64,000 bases of DNA. Origin: Maridesulfovibrio ferrireducens (lineage in GTDB: Bacteria; Desulfobacterota; Desulfovibrionia; Desulfovibrionales; Desulfovibrionaceae). Every line of letters begins with the position of its first letter. Positions within the stretch are counted from its first letter, which is position 1. Both the position numbers and the translations under genes were made by a program. The notes beneath the pieces were generated by a model. That model made no database searches. It was not told the origin of the DNA and saw nothing but the letters and a program-made list of their open reading frames with translations. The stretch is from positions 1 through 64,000 of the forward strand of contig NZ_FNGA01000005.1 of NCBI RefSeq assembly GCF_900101105.1. The letters run 5' to 3'. Below, in pieces: positions 25,818 to 34,111 of this stretch.

Positions 25818-28100
25818 GTGTTCAAAAGATTGCGCGAAAGTTTAATCATGAAAATGATCCTGTCAGGCGGCATAACTCTCCTGCTGAGCGTTATGCTCTG
25901 GACAAGCTTCAACGTGCTCTTTTTCAAAAAGAACATTACTGACAACGTCATGTCCGACATCGCAATGCTGTCCGACACCATTCTGCTGAGCCTTAATTAC
26001 GCTATGATGCTCGACTCCGAAGAAGACATCAAAGAAGTTATCCAGAACATCAGTAAACAGCGCGAAATCAAAAGTATCCGCATATATAATAAAAAAGGAC
26101 AAATAGTCTTTTCCAACAAACCTGCTGAAATTAACACTGTCGTTGACCTTAAAACCGTTCCCTGCTGGACCTGTCATCAATACGACCCGATACCCGTCAC
26201 CATGAGCTTAACCGAACGCAGCCGTATGCAAACGGTTAACGGCGAAAAATCCATAAGCATCATGACCCCTATTGCCAACTCGGAAGGGTGCGCACCCGGG
26301 CCTTGTCACATTCACTCAAAAGACGAACGCCTTCTGGGACTTTTAGATATGGAAGTTTCCATGGAAAAGAAAAACTCCATGATTGCAACCTTTGAACAAT
26401 CGAATATCGCGATTGCTTTGATCGTTTTTATGGCGACATTCGCCGCGCTTATTGTCTATGCTTATAATTTTATTTTCAAACCGATTAGCAAACTGATTAC
26501 AGCGACTAAAGATATCGGTTCCGACAAAGAATTCGTCGAAGTAGACCTTGAACAATCAGATGAAATCGGCGCCCTCTCCAAAGCTTTCAATATGATGGGC
26601 CGACAGGTTATGGAAAAGCATAGAGAACTGATTAAACAGAAAGAAGAATACCGTAACCTGTTCCATAACGTGCCCTGCCTTGTCAGTGTTGTAGATCTTA
26701 ACTTTCGGGTTATTCGCCAGAATAAGGCTTATGAGGAACATTTCGGCAAGCCTGACGGCAGACACTGCTACCAAATCAACAAGGATCGCGATAAAAAATG
26801 TGTAGAGTGTCCGGTTGAAAGAACTTTCTTAGATCTATCACCCCACATGAGTGAAGAATCCGGGCTTTCAAAAACAGGAAAACCTATTCACTGGATTGTG
26901 TATACATCTCCTATCATGGATCATTCCGGTAAAATTGTTGCCGCAATGGAAATGATGATAGACATTACTCCACGAAAAGAACTCGAAGAACGTCTGGCGG
27001 CCTCTGAACAGCGCTATCACGCAATTTTCGACTCAATCCCCGGCGCAGTCTTCGTGCTTGACGGTGACACTCTGGAAATTCTTAACTGCAACGACCCGGT
27101 TGCCAGCATGTACGGTTATTCTTCTGAAGAAATATTGGGCACAAATTTTACAGAATTATTCAGAGAAGAAGAACGCCCGGATTATGACCATCTGCTGAAA
27201 ATAAAAAAAGAGATCGGGCCATGCACTCAAATAACCAAGTCCAACAAGCACATTTACGTGATCATGCGCATATCTCCCGCTCATTTTCACAATAACAAAA
27301 CTCTGATTGTGACTTGTAGCGATGTGACTAAAAAGCTCGAAGCAGAGCATCAGCTCATTCAAGCCAGTAAAATGACAACACTTGGAGAAATGGCCTCCGG
27401 TGTCGCGCATGAGCTTAATCAACCGTTGGCAATTTTAAAGACAATCAGCAATCTGCTCATGCGTAAAGTTTCCCGCAATCAAACTATTGAGCCTGAAATT
27501 CTTCATGAAATGGCAGAAGGGGTTGATACGCATGTGGACCGCGCAAGCAAAATTATTGACCATATGCGTGAATTCGGACGCAAAGCCGACCTGAAAACCA
27601 TGCCTGTGCAAGTTAATGAAGTATTAACGCGCGGCTTTGAATTTTTCAGTCAGCAACTGCGGGAACGCAATATAGACGTAGTTTGGGAACTTGATAAAGA
27701 CCTCCCTTTCATCATGGCGGATTCCAACCGTCTGGAACAGGTCGTTATCAACCTGTTGATCAATGCCAGAGACGCTATTGAAGAACATTGGGCAGACAGC
27801 TGTCCGCTTTCAGATGACAAGAAAATTTTCATCGCTACATACTTTACAAATACCAAAGTAATTATAGAAATTTGCGACACAGGTCCGGGTATCCCCGAAA
27901 CAATTCAAGACAGACTGTTCGAGCCGTTCTTCACCACCAAAGACGTCGGCAAAGGAACAGGGCTGGGACTATCCATATCATACGGTATTGTGCAGGATTA
28001 CAAAGGAACAATTCAAGCAGCATCCCGCGACGGCAAAGGAGCCTGTTTCACCATTGCGTTCCCGCGTGAAGATGTTGATGGAAAGGGGATTAGTTCATAA
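25818..28100 (+). CDS. Membrane sensor histidine kinase with periplasmic c-type haem motifs
   Basis: The 760-residue kinase starts at a GTG with AGGGAGA upstream. It has TM 1 (about 12-34) and a periplasmic domain with a CWTCH haem motif at 116-120 and a CX4CH motif at 158-164. TM 2 (about 193-217), HAMP and PAS 1 follow; PAS 1 has a Cys group HCYQIN...KKCVECPVERTF. PAS 2, HisKA (H531 in VAHELNQP) and HATPase (NARDAI, DTGPGIP, GTGLGLS) complete it. Haem attachment would make it a periplasmic redox or gas sensor, fitting its place after hmc. Its last codons (from 28029) are duplicated at 30899-30968; the present ending GISS appears to come with the inserted segment. Confidence 0.9.
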   Translation: MFKRLRESLIMKMILSGGITLLLSVMLWTSFNVLFFKKNITDNVMSDIAMLSDTILLSLNYAMMLDSEEDIKEVIQNISKQREIKSIRIYNKKGQIVFSNKPAEINTVVDLKTVPCWTCHQYDPIPVTMSLTERSRMQTVNGEKSISIMTPIANSEGCAPGPCHIHSKDERLLGLLDMEVSMEKKNSMIATFEQSNIAIALIVFMATFAALIVYAYNFIFKPISKLITATKDIGSDKEFVEVDLEQSDEIGALSKAFNMMGRQVMEKHRELIKQKEEYRNLFHNVPCLVSVVDLNFRVIRQNKAYEEHFGKPDGRHCYQINKDRDKKCVECPVERTFLDLSPHMSEESGLSKTGKPIHWIVYTSPIMDHSGKIVAAMEMMIDITPRKELEERLAASEQRYHAIFDSIPGAVFVLDGDTLEILNCNDPVASMYGYSSEEILGTNFTELFREEERPDYDHLLKIKKEIGPCTQITKSNKHIYVIMRISPAHFHNNKTLIVTCSDVTKKLEAEHQLIQASKMTTLGEMASGVAHELNQPLAILKTISNLLMRKVSRNQTIEPEILHEMAEGVDTHVDRASKIIDHMREFGRKADLKTMPVQVNEVLTRGFEFFSQQLRERNIDVVWELDKDLPFIMADSNRLEQVVINLLINARDAIEEHWADSCPLSDDKKIFIATYFTNTKVIIEICDTGPGIPETIQDRLFEPFFTTKDVGKGTGLGLSISYGIVQDYKGTIQAASRDGKGACFTIAFPREDVDGKGISS
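28029..28091. repeat. 63-bp direct repeat, left copy (att-like, at the kinase 3' end)
   Basis: These bases recur at 30899-30961 with 61 of 63 identical. The two differences (28040 a/t, 28052 c/a) are both third-codon, synonymous changes. This copy is in frame as the current end of the kinase gene. The pair flanks the Roco gene exactly as attL/attR flank an integrated element. Confidence 0.9.
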
Positions 28101-28183
28101 CTTACGAACGTTCCCAGCCATTACAATAGCCCCTCTCTTCCGTCTCTACTCAAATAGATTTAAAAATAACCTCCGCTATTTTT

Positions 28184-28212
28184 TTGACAGTTCTTGCTTT
28201 GCGCTTTCAATA
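28184..28212 (+). promoter_or_regulatory. Candidate promoter of the Roco gene
   Basis: A consensus TTGACA (28184-28189) is followed after 17 bases by TCAATA, a weak -10. It lies about 60 bases upstream of the Roco ATG, inside the inserted segment, so the gene would carry its own promoter. Confidence 0.35.
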
Positions 28213-28271
28213 CAGATAAACACATAGATCAAATTGAAAAATAGCAAATTTTATATACTGGAGAGGTTATT

Positions 28272-30863
28272 ATGGATGAAGTTTTAGAATTGATTGAGCG
28301 GGCGCGGGTTGAGGAATGGGAATTACTAGATCTAAGTAATAAAAATCTAACAGAAATACCACCTTCGCTCTTCACACTTAAAAACCTTAAGATTTTAAAT
28401 CTATCTCAGAATAAACTTTCAAATATACCTAAAAGAGTTGGTAAATTAAAAGAACTAATACTCCTATCCCTGTTTAAGAATAAAATTTCCAACATTTCAC
28501 CACAAATAGGAACTCTAGAAAAACTGACCGAACTTATTCTCTTCGAAAATAAACTGACGCAACTCCCCGCATCTATTGTGAACCTCAAAAATTTAAAAAG
28601 ATTGCTCCTTGCCGGTAATAACCTAAAAAGATTGCCAAAAAATATCCAAAATCTAAAAAACCTAGAAGAGTTAATTCTATATAACAATCCATTGTTATCT
28701 GTCCCTATAGAAATAGAAAAATGTACAAATCTTAAAAAAATAGACTTGCAAGGAAACATTACAACAAGCTCACCAATTTTTTTAAAAAAACTAGTAAACT
28801 TAGAATACCTTGACTTATCTTACGCTCTATTTACAAATATTCCAGAAAATATAATAGGGTTGTCAAACCTTAAAGAACTAAACCTAAGTGACATTAATCT
28901 TAAACAAAAGTTCAAATGGATTGAAAAGCTCACAAAACTAGAAAAAGTAAATTTATCTTTCACCAGATTTACAAAGATTCCTGAAGAAGTCGCCAAACTG
29001 AAAAATCTAAAAATATTAACTATTAATAATAATGAAATCATATCATTACCCGAGTGGCTGGACAACTTACCTAAGCTAGAAACTCTAGAATTAAAAAACA
29101 ACCCTATCCCTATCCCTCCTGAAATACTTGAAACTAACGACGCTCAAGCAATTCTTAATTTTTGGAGAAAATCCCGTACAGACTCAAGACCTTTAAACCA
29201 AGGAAAGATGCTACTTGTAGGACAGGGTGGTGTAGGTAAAACTTCTCTTGCAAAAAAACTAATAAGCAATGAGTTTGATGAAAAAGAGCGGATGACGGAA
29301 GGAATTAATATAGACGACTGGCAACTCACTGTTGATGATACAGAAATCACAGCAAAAGTGTGGGACTTCGGCGGACAAGAAGTAATGCACGCCACTCACC
29401 AGTTTTTTCTAACTGAACGTAGCCTATACCTTCTTGTCTGGGACGCTCGTCAAGAAGATACCTACGGACAAGTAGATTACTGGCTTAAAACTATCCAAAG
29501 CTTTGGCGGAAACTCTCCGGTAATCATAGTTTCAAACAAAAATGACGATGGAGGAGCCAAATCTCTCGATGAAAAAGCTCTTTTAAGAAAATACCCCAAC
29601 ATCTTTTCTATCCACAAAGTTTCATGCAAAGAGGATACAGGATTAAAAGAACTTAAAGACGACATATGTAAAGCATACGCTGACATGCCACACATACGAA
29701 ACCCTTGGCCCGCTTCATGGTTCAACGCAAAAGAAACTCTTGAAACTAAAACAACTGACCATATAACTTTCAAAGATTACAAAGAAATTTGTGGAGCAAA
29801 CACAGTTGCCGAGGAAGACTACCGTCCTCTTATTGAGTTTTTACACGATCTAGGAGTTGTGCTTTGCTTCCGCGAAGACCCAAGGCTTTGCGAAACTGCC
29901 GTTTTAAACCCAGAATGGGTCACAGGCGGAGTATACAAAATTCTTAATTCAGATTTAGCAAAAGAACTACGAGGCAGCCTGTCAGTAAAATCTATCAAAG
30001 AAATTTTGAACAACGGAAGCGGCTATAAGGGTAAAGAAATGTTCATCATCGACATGATGAAAAAATTTGAACTTTGCTTTGTGGCCGACGAAGCAGGAAC
30101 ATACCTAATACCGGAACTCCTTGAACCTAACGAACCCAAACTGGGCTGGAATGAAGATGAATGCTTAGTTCTTAGCTACCATTACAACATTCTGCCTCAG
30201 AGTATTATATCAAGATTTATTGTTCGCATGCACAACAACATTTACCTTAAAACATACTGGAAAAATGGTGTAGTTCTTATAAACAATGAAGGAACCAACA
30301 AAGCCTTAGTACGTGCTGACCCATCAGATAAAACTCTATCAATTTATATAAACGGACCAGTTGAAAACAGGCGCGACTTCATCGCTGAGATTAGAGGCAA
30401 CCTTGGATATATCCACAAGTCCTTCAAAGAACTTAAAGCCGAAGCCAAAGTTCCCGTACCCAATCAACCCAGTATCTTGGTACCATATGAACATCTTCGC
30501 ATGTTAGAGAACCGTGGCGAAAAAACATTTTACCCCGAAGGGATGGATGAAAAAGTTGAAGTAAAAACTCTACTGACCGGCGTAAAACCAGACATTGAAA
30601 AGTACACCAAAGAATTTGTAACACTACTCCGTCAACTTGAAAAAAATGCACCAGATTATGCGGAATCACTTGCTCAGTTATCTTCTGAGATTGATATCGA
30701 GAAGCTTTCGCAAAATAAATATAGTAAAAAGGAAAAAGAAAGTTTTTACGCTCGGGCGCGAAAAGCAATTCAATCAGTACCCAGAGGGCTAGACATGATA
30801 GACAGTGCTGTGGCTAACATCGACAGAATAAATCAACTTTTAGATTTAATTCCTAATTTATAG
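28272..30863 (+). CDS. Roco protein: leucine-rich repeats, Roc GTPase and COR domain
   Basis: The 863-residue protein begins with about eleven LRRs (about 15-290, pattern LxxLxxLxLxxNxLxxIP). The Roc GTPase domain has P-loop GQGGVGKT at 317-324, switch motif WDFGGQE, G4 SNKND and G5 SCKEDTG. A COR dimerisation domain follows (about 500-740), then a C-terminal helical region of unknown role. It has no kinase, TIR or nuclease domain. The gene is clearly more AT-rich than its neighbours and is the only gene between the two copies of the 63-bp repeat, so it looks acquired. GGAGAGG precedes the ATG. Bacterial Roco proteins have few known functions; a defence or signalling role would be speculation. 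Confidence 0.93.
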   Translation: MDEVLELIERARVEEWELLDLSNKNLTEIPPSLFTLKNLKILNLSQNKLSNIPKRVGKLKELILLSLFKNKISNISPQIGTLEKLTELILFENKLTQLPASIVNLKNLKRLLLAGNNLKRLPKNIQNLKNLEELILYNNPLLSVPIEIEKCTNLKKIDLQGNITTSSPIFLKKLVNLEYLDLSYALFTNIPENIIGLSNLKELNLSDINLKQKFKWIEKLTKLEKVNLSFTRFTKIPEEVAKLKNLKILTINNNEIISLPEWLDNLPKLETLELKNNPIPIPPEILETNDAQAILNFWRKSRTDSRPLNQGKMLLVGQGGVGKTSLAKKLISNEFDEKERMTEGINIDDWQLTVDDTEITAKVWDFGGQEVMHATHQFFLTERSLYLLVWDARQEDTYGQVDYWLKTIQSFGGNSPVIIVSNKNDDGGAKSLDEKALLRKYPNIFSIHKVSCKEDTGLKELKDDICKAYADMPHIRNPWPASWFNAKETLETKTTDHITFKDYKEICGANTVAEEDYRPLIEFLHDLGVVLCFREDPRLCETAVLNPEWVTGGVYKILNSDLAKELRGSLSVKSIKEILNNGSGYKGKEMFIIDMMKKFELCFVADEAGTYLIPELLEPNEPKLGWNEDECLVLSYHYNILPQSIISRFIVRMHNNIYLKTYWKNGVVLINNEGTNKALVRADPSDKTLSIYINGPVENRRDFIAEIRGNLGYIHKSFKELKAEAKVPVPNQPSILVPYEHLRMLENRGEKTFYPEGMDEKVEVKTLLTGVKPDIEKYTKEFVTLLRQLEKNAPDYAESLAQLSSEIDIEKLSQNKYSKKEKESFYARARKAIQSVPRGLDMIDSAVANIDRINQLLDLIPNL

Positions 30864-30898
30864 AAAAACATATCACCTTAATCAGTGCATTATTAAAA

Positions 30899-30968
30899 GA
30901 CGGCAAAGGTGCCTGTTTCACAATTGCGTTCCCGCGTGAAGATGTTGATGGAAAGGGGATTTCTGAGT
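30899..30968 (+). pseudogene. Displaced 3' end of the sensor-kinase gene (right repeat copy)
   Basis: Bases 30899-30961 repeat 28029-28091 (61/63). Read in the kinase frame they encode DGKGACFTIAFPREDVDGKG, then ISE and a TAG stop. No start or kinase sequence precedes them, so this is an orphaned gene end of 23 codons. Confidence 0.88.
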
Positions 30969-31018
30969 AGGTTGCCCCTTCAAACGCCAACCACGCCTTA
31001 GACTCAGGAGCTTTCAAC

Positions 31019-31657
31019 ATGCTTGATATTGCAATGGAACCGATAAACTTCATCATAACCTTCATTAACTCTATGGGGCTTGGTGAACGTGTATCCATTG
31101 CCACAGGGCTGATTTATATAGTGCTGAGTGTCCGGCAGAATGCTTTATGCTGGCCTTTCGGAATTGTGAGCGTGGCGATATGGATGGTTGTTGTCTTTCA
31201 AGGCAAACTGTACTCGGACGCATTTCTGCAATTTATATATGTCGTGCTGGGCTTCTACGGCTGGCATCAATGGCTTCGCGGCGGCAAAGATCACGAACCG
31301 CTTAAAGTTCGTAAAATTGACCTCAAATTATCCCTCCGCCTTGCCGCGATCGGGCTTATCACATTCATACCGCTCGGATATATCTCAGAAAACTACCTCG
31401 GAGCATCTTTTCCATGGTGGGACGCCCTCACGACTGTCATAAGCCTTATTGCTCAATATCTGCTGGCTAAAAAGTACCTCGAAAACTGGATTCTGTGGAT
31501 TACCGCAGACGCAATGTATATCGTTATATACTACCTCAAAGGATGGACCGGATACAGCGGATTGATGACGGTTTATACTGTCATGGCAATTATCGGATTC
31601 GCCGGATGGCTCAAATCTTACAAAGCGGACAGAGTGCAGCAATGCCAACCCGCATAG
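31019..31657 (+). CDS. pnuC: PnuC-type nicotinamide riboside transporter
   Basis: The 212-residue membrane protein has about seven TM helices and PnuC features: NALCWPFGIVSVAIW, then helices holding FYGWHQW and a late NWILWITAD. PnuC proteins pass nicotinamide riboside by facilitated diffusion, driven by its phosphorylation inside. AGGAG precedes the ATG, and the gene overlaps the downstream kinase gene by 16 bases, fitting an uptake-and-trap pair for NAD salvage. Before the Roco insertion it probably followed the haem-motif kinase closely. Confidence 0.9.
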   Translation: MLDIAMEPINFIITFINSMGLGERVSIATGLIYIVLSVRQNALCWPFGIVSVAIWMVVVFQGKLYSDAFLQFIYVVLGFYGWHQWLRGGKDHEPLKVRKIDLKLSLRLAAIGLITFIPLGYISENYLGASFPWWDALTTVISLIAQYLLAKKYLENWILWITADAMYIVIYYLKGWTGYSGLMTVYTVMAIIGFAGWLKSYKADRVQQCQPA

Positions 31658-32160
31658 TAATTCTCGGCTCTGAATGTACAGGCAAAACAACACTCGCCGC
31701 AAAAATAGCTGAACATTTTAAAGTAGATTTCGCCCCGGAATACCTGCGGGAATACTTTGAGATGAAAAACGGTCATCTTACGATCAATGACGCCATCCCC
31801 ATTGCAAAAGGACAACTGGAAAAAGAACGCAAGCTTGAACTGAAGGGTTACTGCCCGCTTCTCTGCGATACCGACATAATAACCTCGATTGTCTACTCTA
31901 AGTATTACTTCGGCAAATGCCCGGATTGGATAGAAACGGAAGCTATGAAGCGAGGAAGCACCCACTACTTGCTTTGCGACATAGATGTTCCATGGACTGC
32001 CGACGGGCAACGGGACAGACCGGAGGAAAGAGAATACATGCAGAATCTTTTCTTAAACGAACTGCACGAAAGAAACCTGCCATTTGATATTATATCCGGT
32101 GACATTGAAAGTAGATTTAATAAATCTGTAACTATCATCAACAACTTACTACACTGCTGA
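31642..32160 (+). CDS. NadR-like ribosylnicotinamide kinase
   Basis: The 172-residue protein has a P-loop GSECTGKTT near residue 9 and matches the C-terminal ATPase/kinase domain of NadR, without its DNA-binding and adenylyltransferase domains. It should phosphorylate nicotinamide riboside brought in by PnuC. The start was taken at the ATG inside the pnuC 3' end (31642); the frame extends upstream but without the family sequence. Confidence 0.85.
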   Translation: MPTRIVILGSECTGKTTLAAKIAEHFKVDFAPEYLREYFEMKNGHLTINDAIPIAKGQLEKERKLELKGYCPLLCDTDIITSIVYSKYYFGKCPDWIETEAMKRGSTHYLLCDIDVPWTADGQRDRPEEREYMQNLFLNELHERNLPFDIISGDIESRFNKSVTIINNLLHC

Positions 32161-32466
32161 CTCTATTCCTTTCTTTTTTTGTACATCACCTTCTATGTAT
32201 TAACTGAAAGCATTTAACATACACAAAATTACAGTTTTTACTTTTTTACATTCAATTCGAACGTAATAAATTGCAACATCAAATTATTATGCAAAAACAC
32301 ATCAAATTGATTGATTGATCAAAATCCAATCAATACACAACACAAAAGTCAATATTACAAGCCCCACATTACGCATTGCTCAACTCCAAGCCGTATTTTC
32401 TTGATTTAACGTTTTTTTTATGTAAGTTATATCCAGATTCACTTGAAGACCAATAAGGAGATTACA
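32161..32466. other. AT-rich intergenic region upstream of the peptide ABC importer
   Basis: These 306 bases hold no gene. An imperfect dyad around ATTGATTG...CCAATCAAT (32306-32334) could be an operator. The stretch 32410-32435 (T run, TATGTA, TTATAT) could hold a -10 region. AAGGAG at 32455-32460 is the ribosome site of the binding-protein gene. Confidence 0.4.
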
Positions 32467-34038
32467 ATGCGGAAAAAATTATTGCTGACTTTTGCAATCG
32501 TAGTATGTTTTGCGCTCGGAGCAACAGTTGCACAAGCCAAAACACTGACTTTGGGCCTCAAGGGAGAACCAACTTCTCTTGACCCTCACTTTCACAACGT
32601 TTCAGCCAACAATATGCAGGCTCTGTACATTTTTGACAAACTTATCCGTCAGGACAACAGACAAAAACTCCAGCCGGGTCTTGCCGAGTCCTGGGCCCCT
32701 ATTTCTGAAACAGTATGGGAATTCAAACTTCGCAAAGGCGTAAAATTTCATGACGGATCTCCGTTCACAGCTGAAGATGTAAAATTCACACTTGAACGCA
32801 TTCCTAATGTTCCTAACAGCCCGTCTTCTTTCTCCGGATTTGTAAACGAAATCAAAACAATTGATATCGTAGATGCTAACACTATCCGCTTAACTACAGA
32901 AAAACCTTCACCTCTTTTGCCCAGACAGCTGGCAGCATTCACCATCATTTCCAAAAAAAATGCTGAAGGCGCATCCACTGCAGACTTCAACTCAGGTAAA
33001 GCTGCAATCGGAACCGGTCCTTATGCTTTAGTTAAATGGGAACGTGGAGACAAAATTATATACAAACGCAATGATGCATACTGGGGAGAAAAACTTCCAT
33101 GGGATGAAATCATCGTCAGACCGATTACTAATGACGGAACCCGCGTTGCAGCACTTAAGTCCGGTGACGTAGACCTCATTAACTTTGTACCGCCTGCCGA
33201 TATCGATCACCTTGGAAAAGAATCAAAAATTCATCTTTCCGAGTCTCCTTCGACCCGCCTCATCTACCTGCACCTTGACTCTGACCGTGACGACTCTCCT
33301 ACCGTCACAGGTAACAACGGCGAAAAGATCAAGAATCCTCTGAAAGACCCACGTGTACGTAAAGCTATTTCTAAAGCTATCAACCGCAGAGCTATTGCTG
33401 CACGCATCATGGACGGACTTGCTGTTCCTGCAAGCCAGATGGTTCCAGATGGATACGAAGGCACAAGCACAAGACTTAAGCCTGAAGCATACGATCCTAA
33501 AGGCGCAAAGAAATTACTTGAGCTTGCAGGTTACCCTGAAGGATTCAAAATCATCATCAACGGACCTAATGACCGTTATGTAAACGATTCTGATATCGCT
33601 CAGGCGATTGCTCAGATGCTGACCAAAGTCGGTATCAAAACAGAAGTCAGCACCATGCCTAAGAGTGTTTACTTCGGTAGAGCTTCCAAACTCGAATTCA
33701 GTCTCATGCTCGTAGGCTGGGCAACAGATACCGGCGAACAGTCCAACTGCCTCGCATCTTTGCTGCATACTTACGATGCAGATAAAGGTTTCGGCGCATC
33801 CAACCGCGGTCGTTACTCCAATCCACAGCTTGACTCCATGCTCGAAGAAGCTCTTGTCACAGTTGATCAGGACAAACATAACGATCTGATTATCAAAGCA
33901 ACTGAAATTGGTATCAGCGACACCGGAATCGTTCCTATTCACTATCAGGTGAATGTATGGGGAATGAAGAAGGGACTGGATTACAATGGCCGCACCGATG
34001 GTTACACCATCCCACGCGAAATCATTTCAGGTAAATAA
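32467..34038 (+). CDS. Peptide/nickel-type ABC importer, periplasmic binding protein (DppA-like)
   Basis: The 523-residue family 5 solute-binding protein has a signal peptide (about 1-26, ending AQA). The family core includes TSLDPH near the N-terminus and the LAESW...WEFKLRKGVKFHDGSPFTAEDV segment. The ATG at 32467 has AAGGAG just upstream and is preferred over an upstream TTG. It captures oligopeptides, dipeptides or a related ligand in the periplasm for the permease downstream; the ligand cannot be read from sequence. Confidence 0.92.
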   Translation: MRKKLLLTFAIVVCFALGATVAQAKTLTLGLKGEPTSLDPHFHNVSANNMQALYIFDKLIRQDNRQKLQPGLAESWAPISETVWEFKLRKGVKFHDGSPFTAEDVKFTLERIPNVPNSPSSFSGFVNEIKTIDIVDANTIRLTTEKPSPLLPRQLAAFTIISKKNAEGASTADFNSGKAAIGTGPYALVKWERGDKIIYKRNDAYWGEKLPWDEIIVRPITNDGTRVAALKSGDVDLINFVPPADIDHLGKESKIHLSESPSTRLIYLHLDSDRDDSPTVTGNNGEKIKNPLKDPRVRKAISKAINRRAIAARIMDGLAVPASQMVPDGYEGTSTRLKPEAYDPKGAKKLLELAGYPEGFKIIINGPNDRYVNDSDIAQAIAQMLTKVGIKTEVSTMPKSVYFGRASKLEFSLMLVGWATDTGEQSNCLASLLHTYDADKGFGASNRGRYSNPQLDSMLEEALVTVDQDKHNDLIIKATEIGISDTGIVPIHYQVNVWGMKKGLDYNGRTDGYTIPREIISGK

Positions 34039-34064
34039 GATCATTCAAACAACAGAATAAACTT

Positions 34065-34090
34065 AAGGGGCGTACTTGTACGCCCCTTTT
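34065..34090 (+). terminator. Hairpin between the binding-protein and permease genes
   Basis: An 11-bp stem (aaggggcgtac / gtacgcccctt) with a very short loop and four T after it lies in the gap before the permease. It probably gives partial termination, so the binding protein is made in excess over the membrane parts. Confidence 0.75.
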
Positions 34091-34111
34091 GCAGTGGAGC
34101 GTTAACCCTTT

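Larger units (their letters stand above)
28092..30898. mobile_element. Putative integrated element carrying the Roco gene
   Basis: The segment lies between two 63-bp direct repeats derived from the 3' end of the sensor-kinase gene. The left copy keeps the kinase in frame and supplies a new stop. The right copy keeps the original end (GIS-E, TAG at 30966-30968), which stands 50 bases before pnuC like the end of an operon gene. The content is AT-rich and holds only the Roco gene. No integrase, transposase or terminal inverted repeat is visible, so mobility would depend on functions supplied elsewhere or on homologous recombination. Confidence 0.65.

Noticed and set aside
28092-30898. Insertion sequence or transposon
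   Set aside because: No transposase, no terminal inverted repeats, and the flanking repeat is 63 bp of coding sequence, far longer than a target-site duplication.
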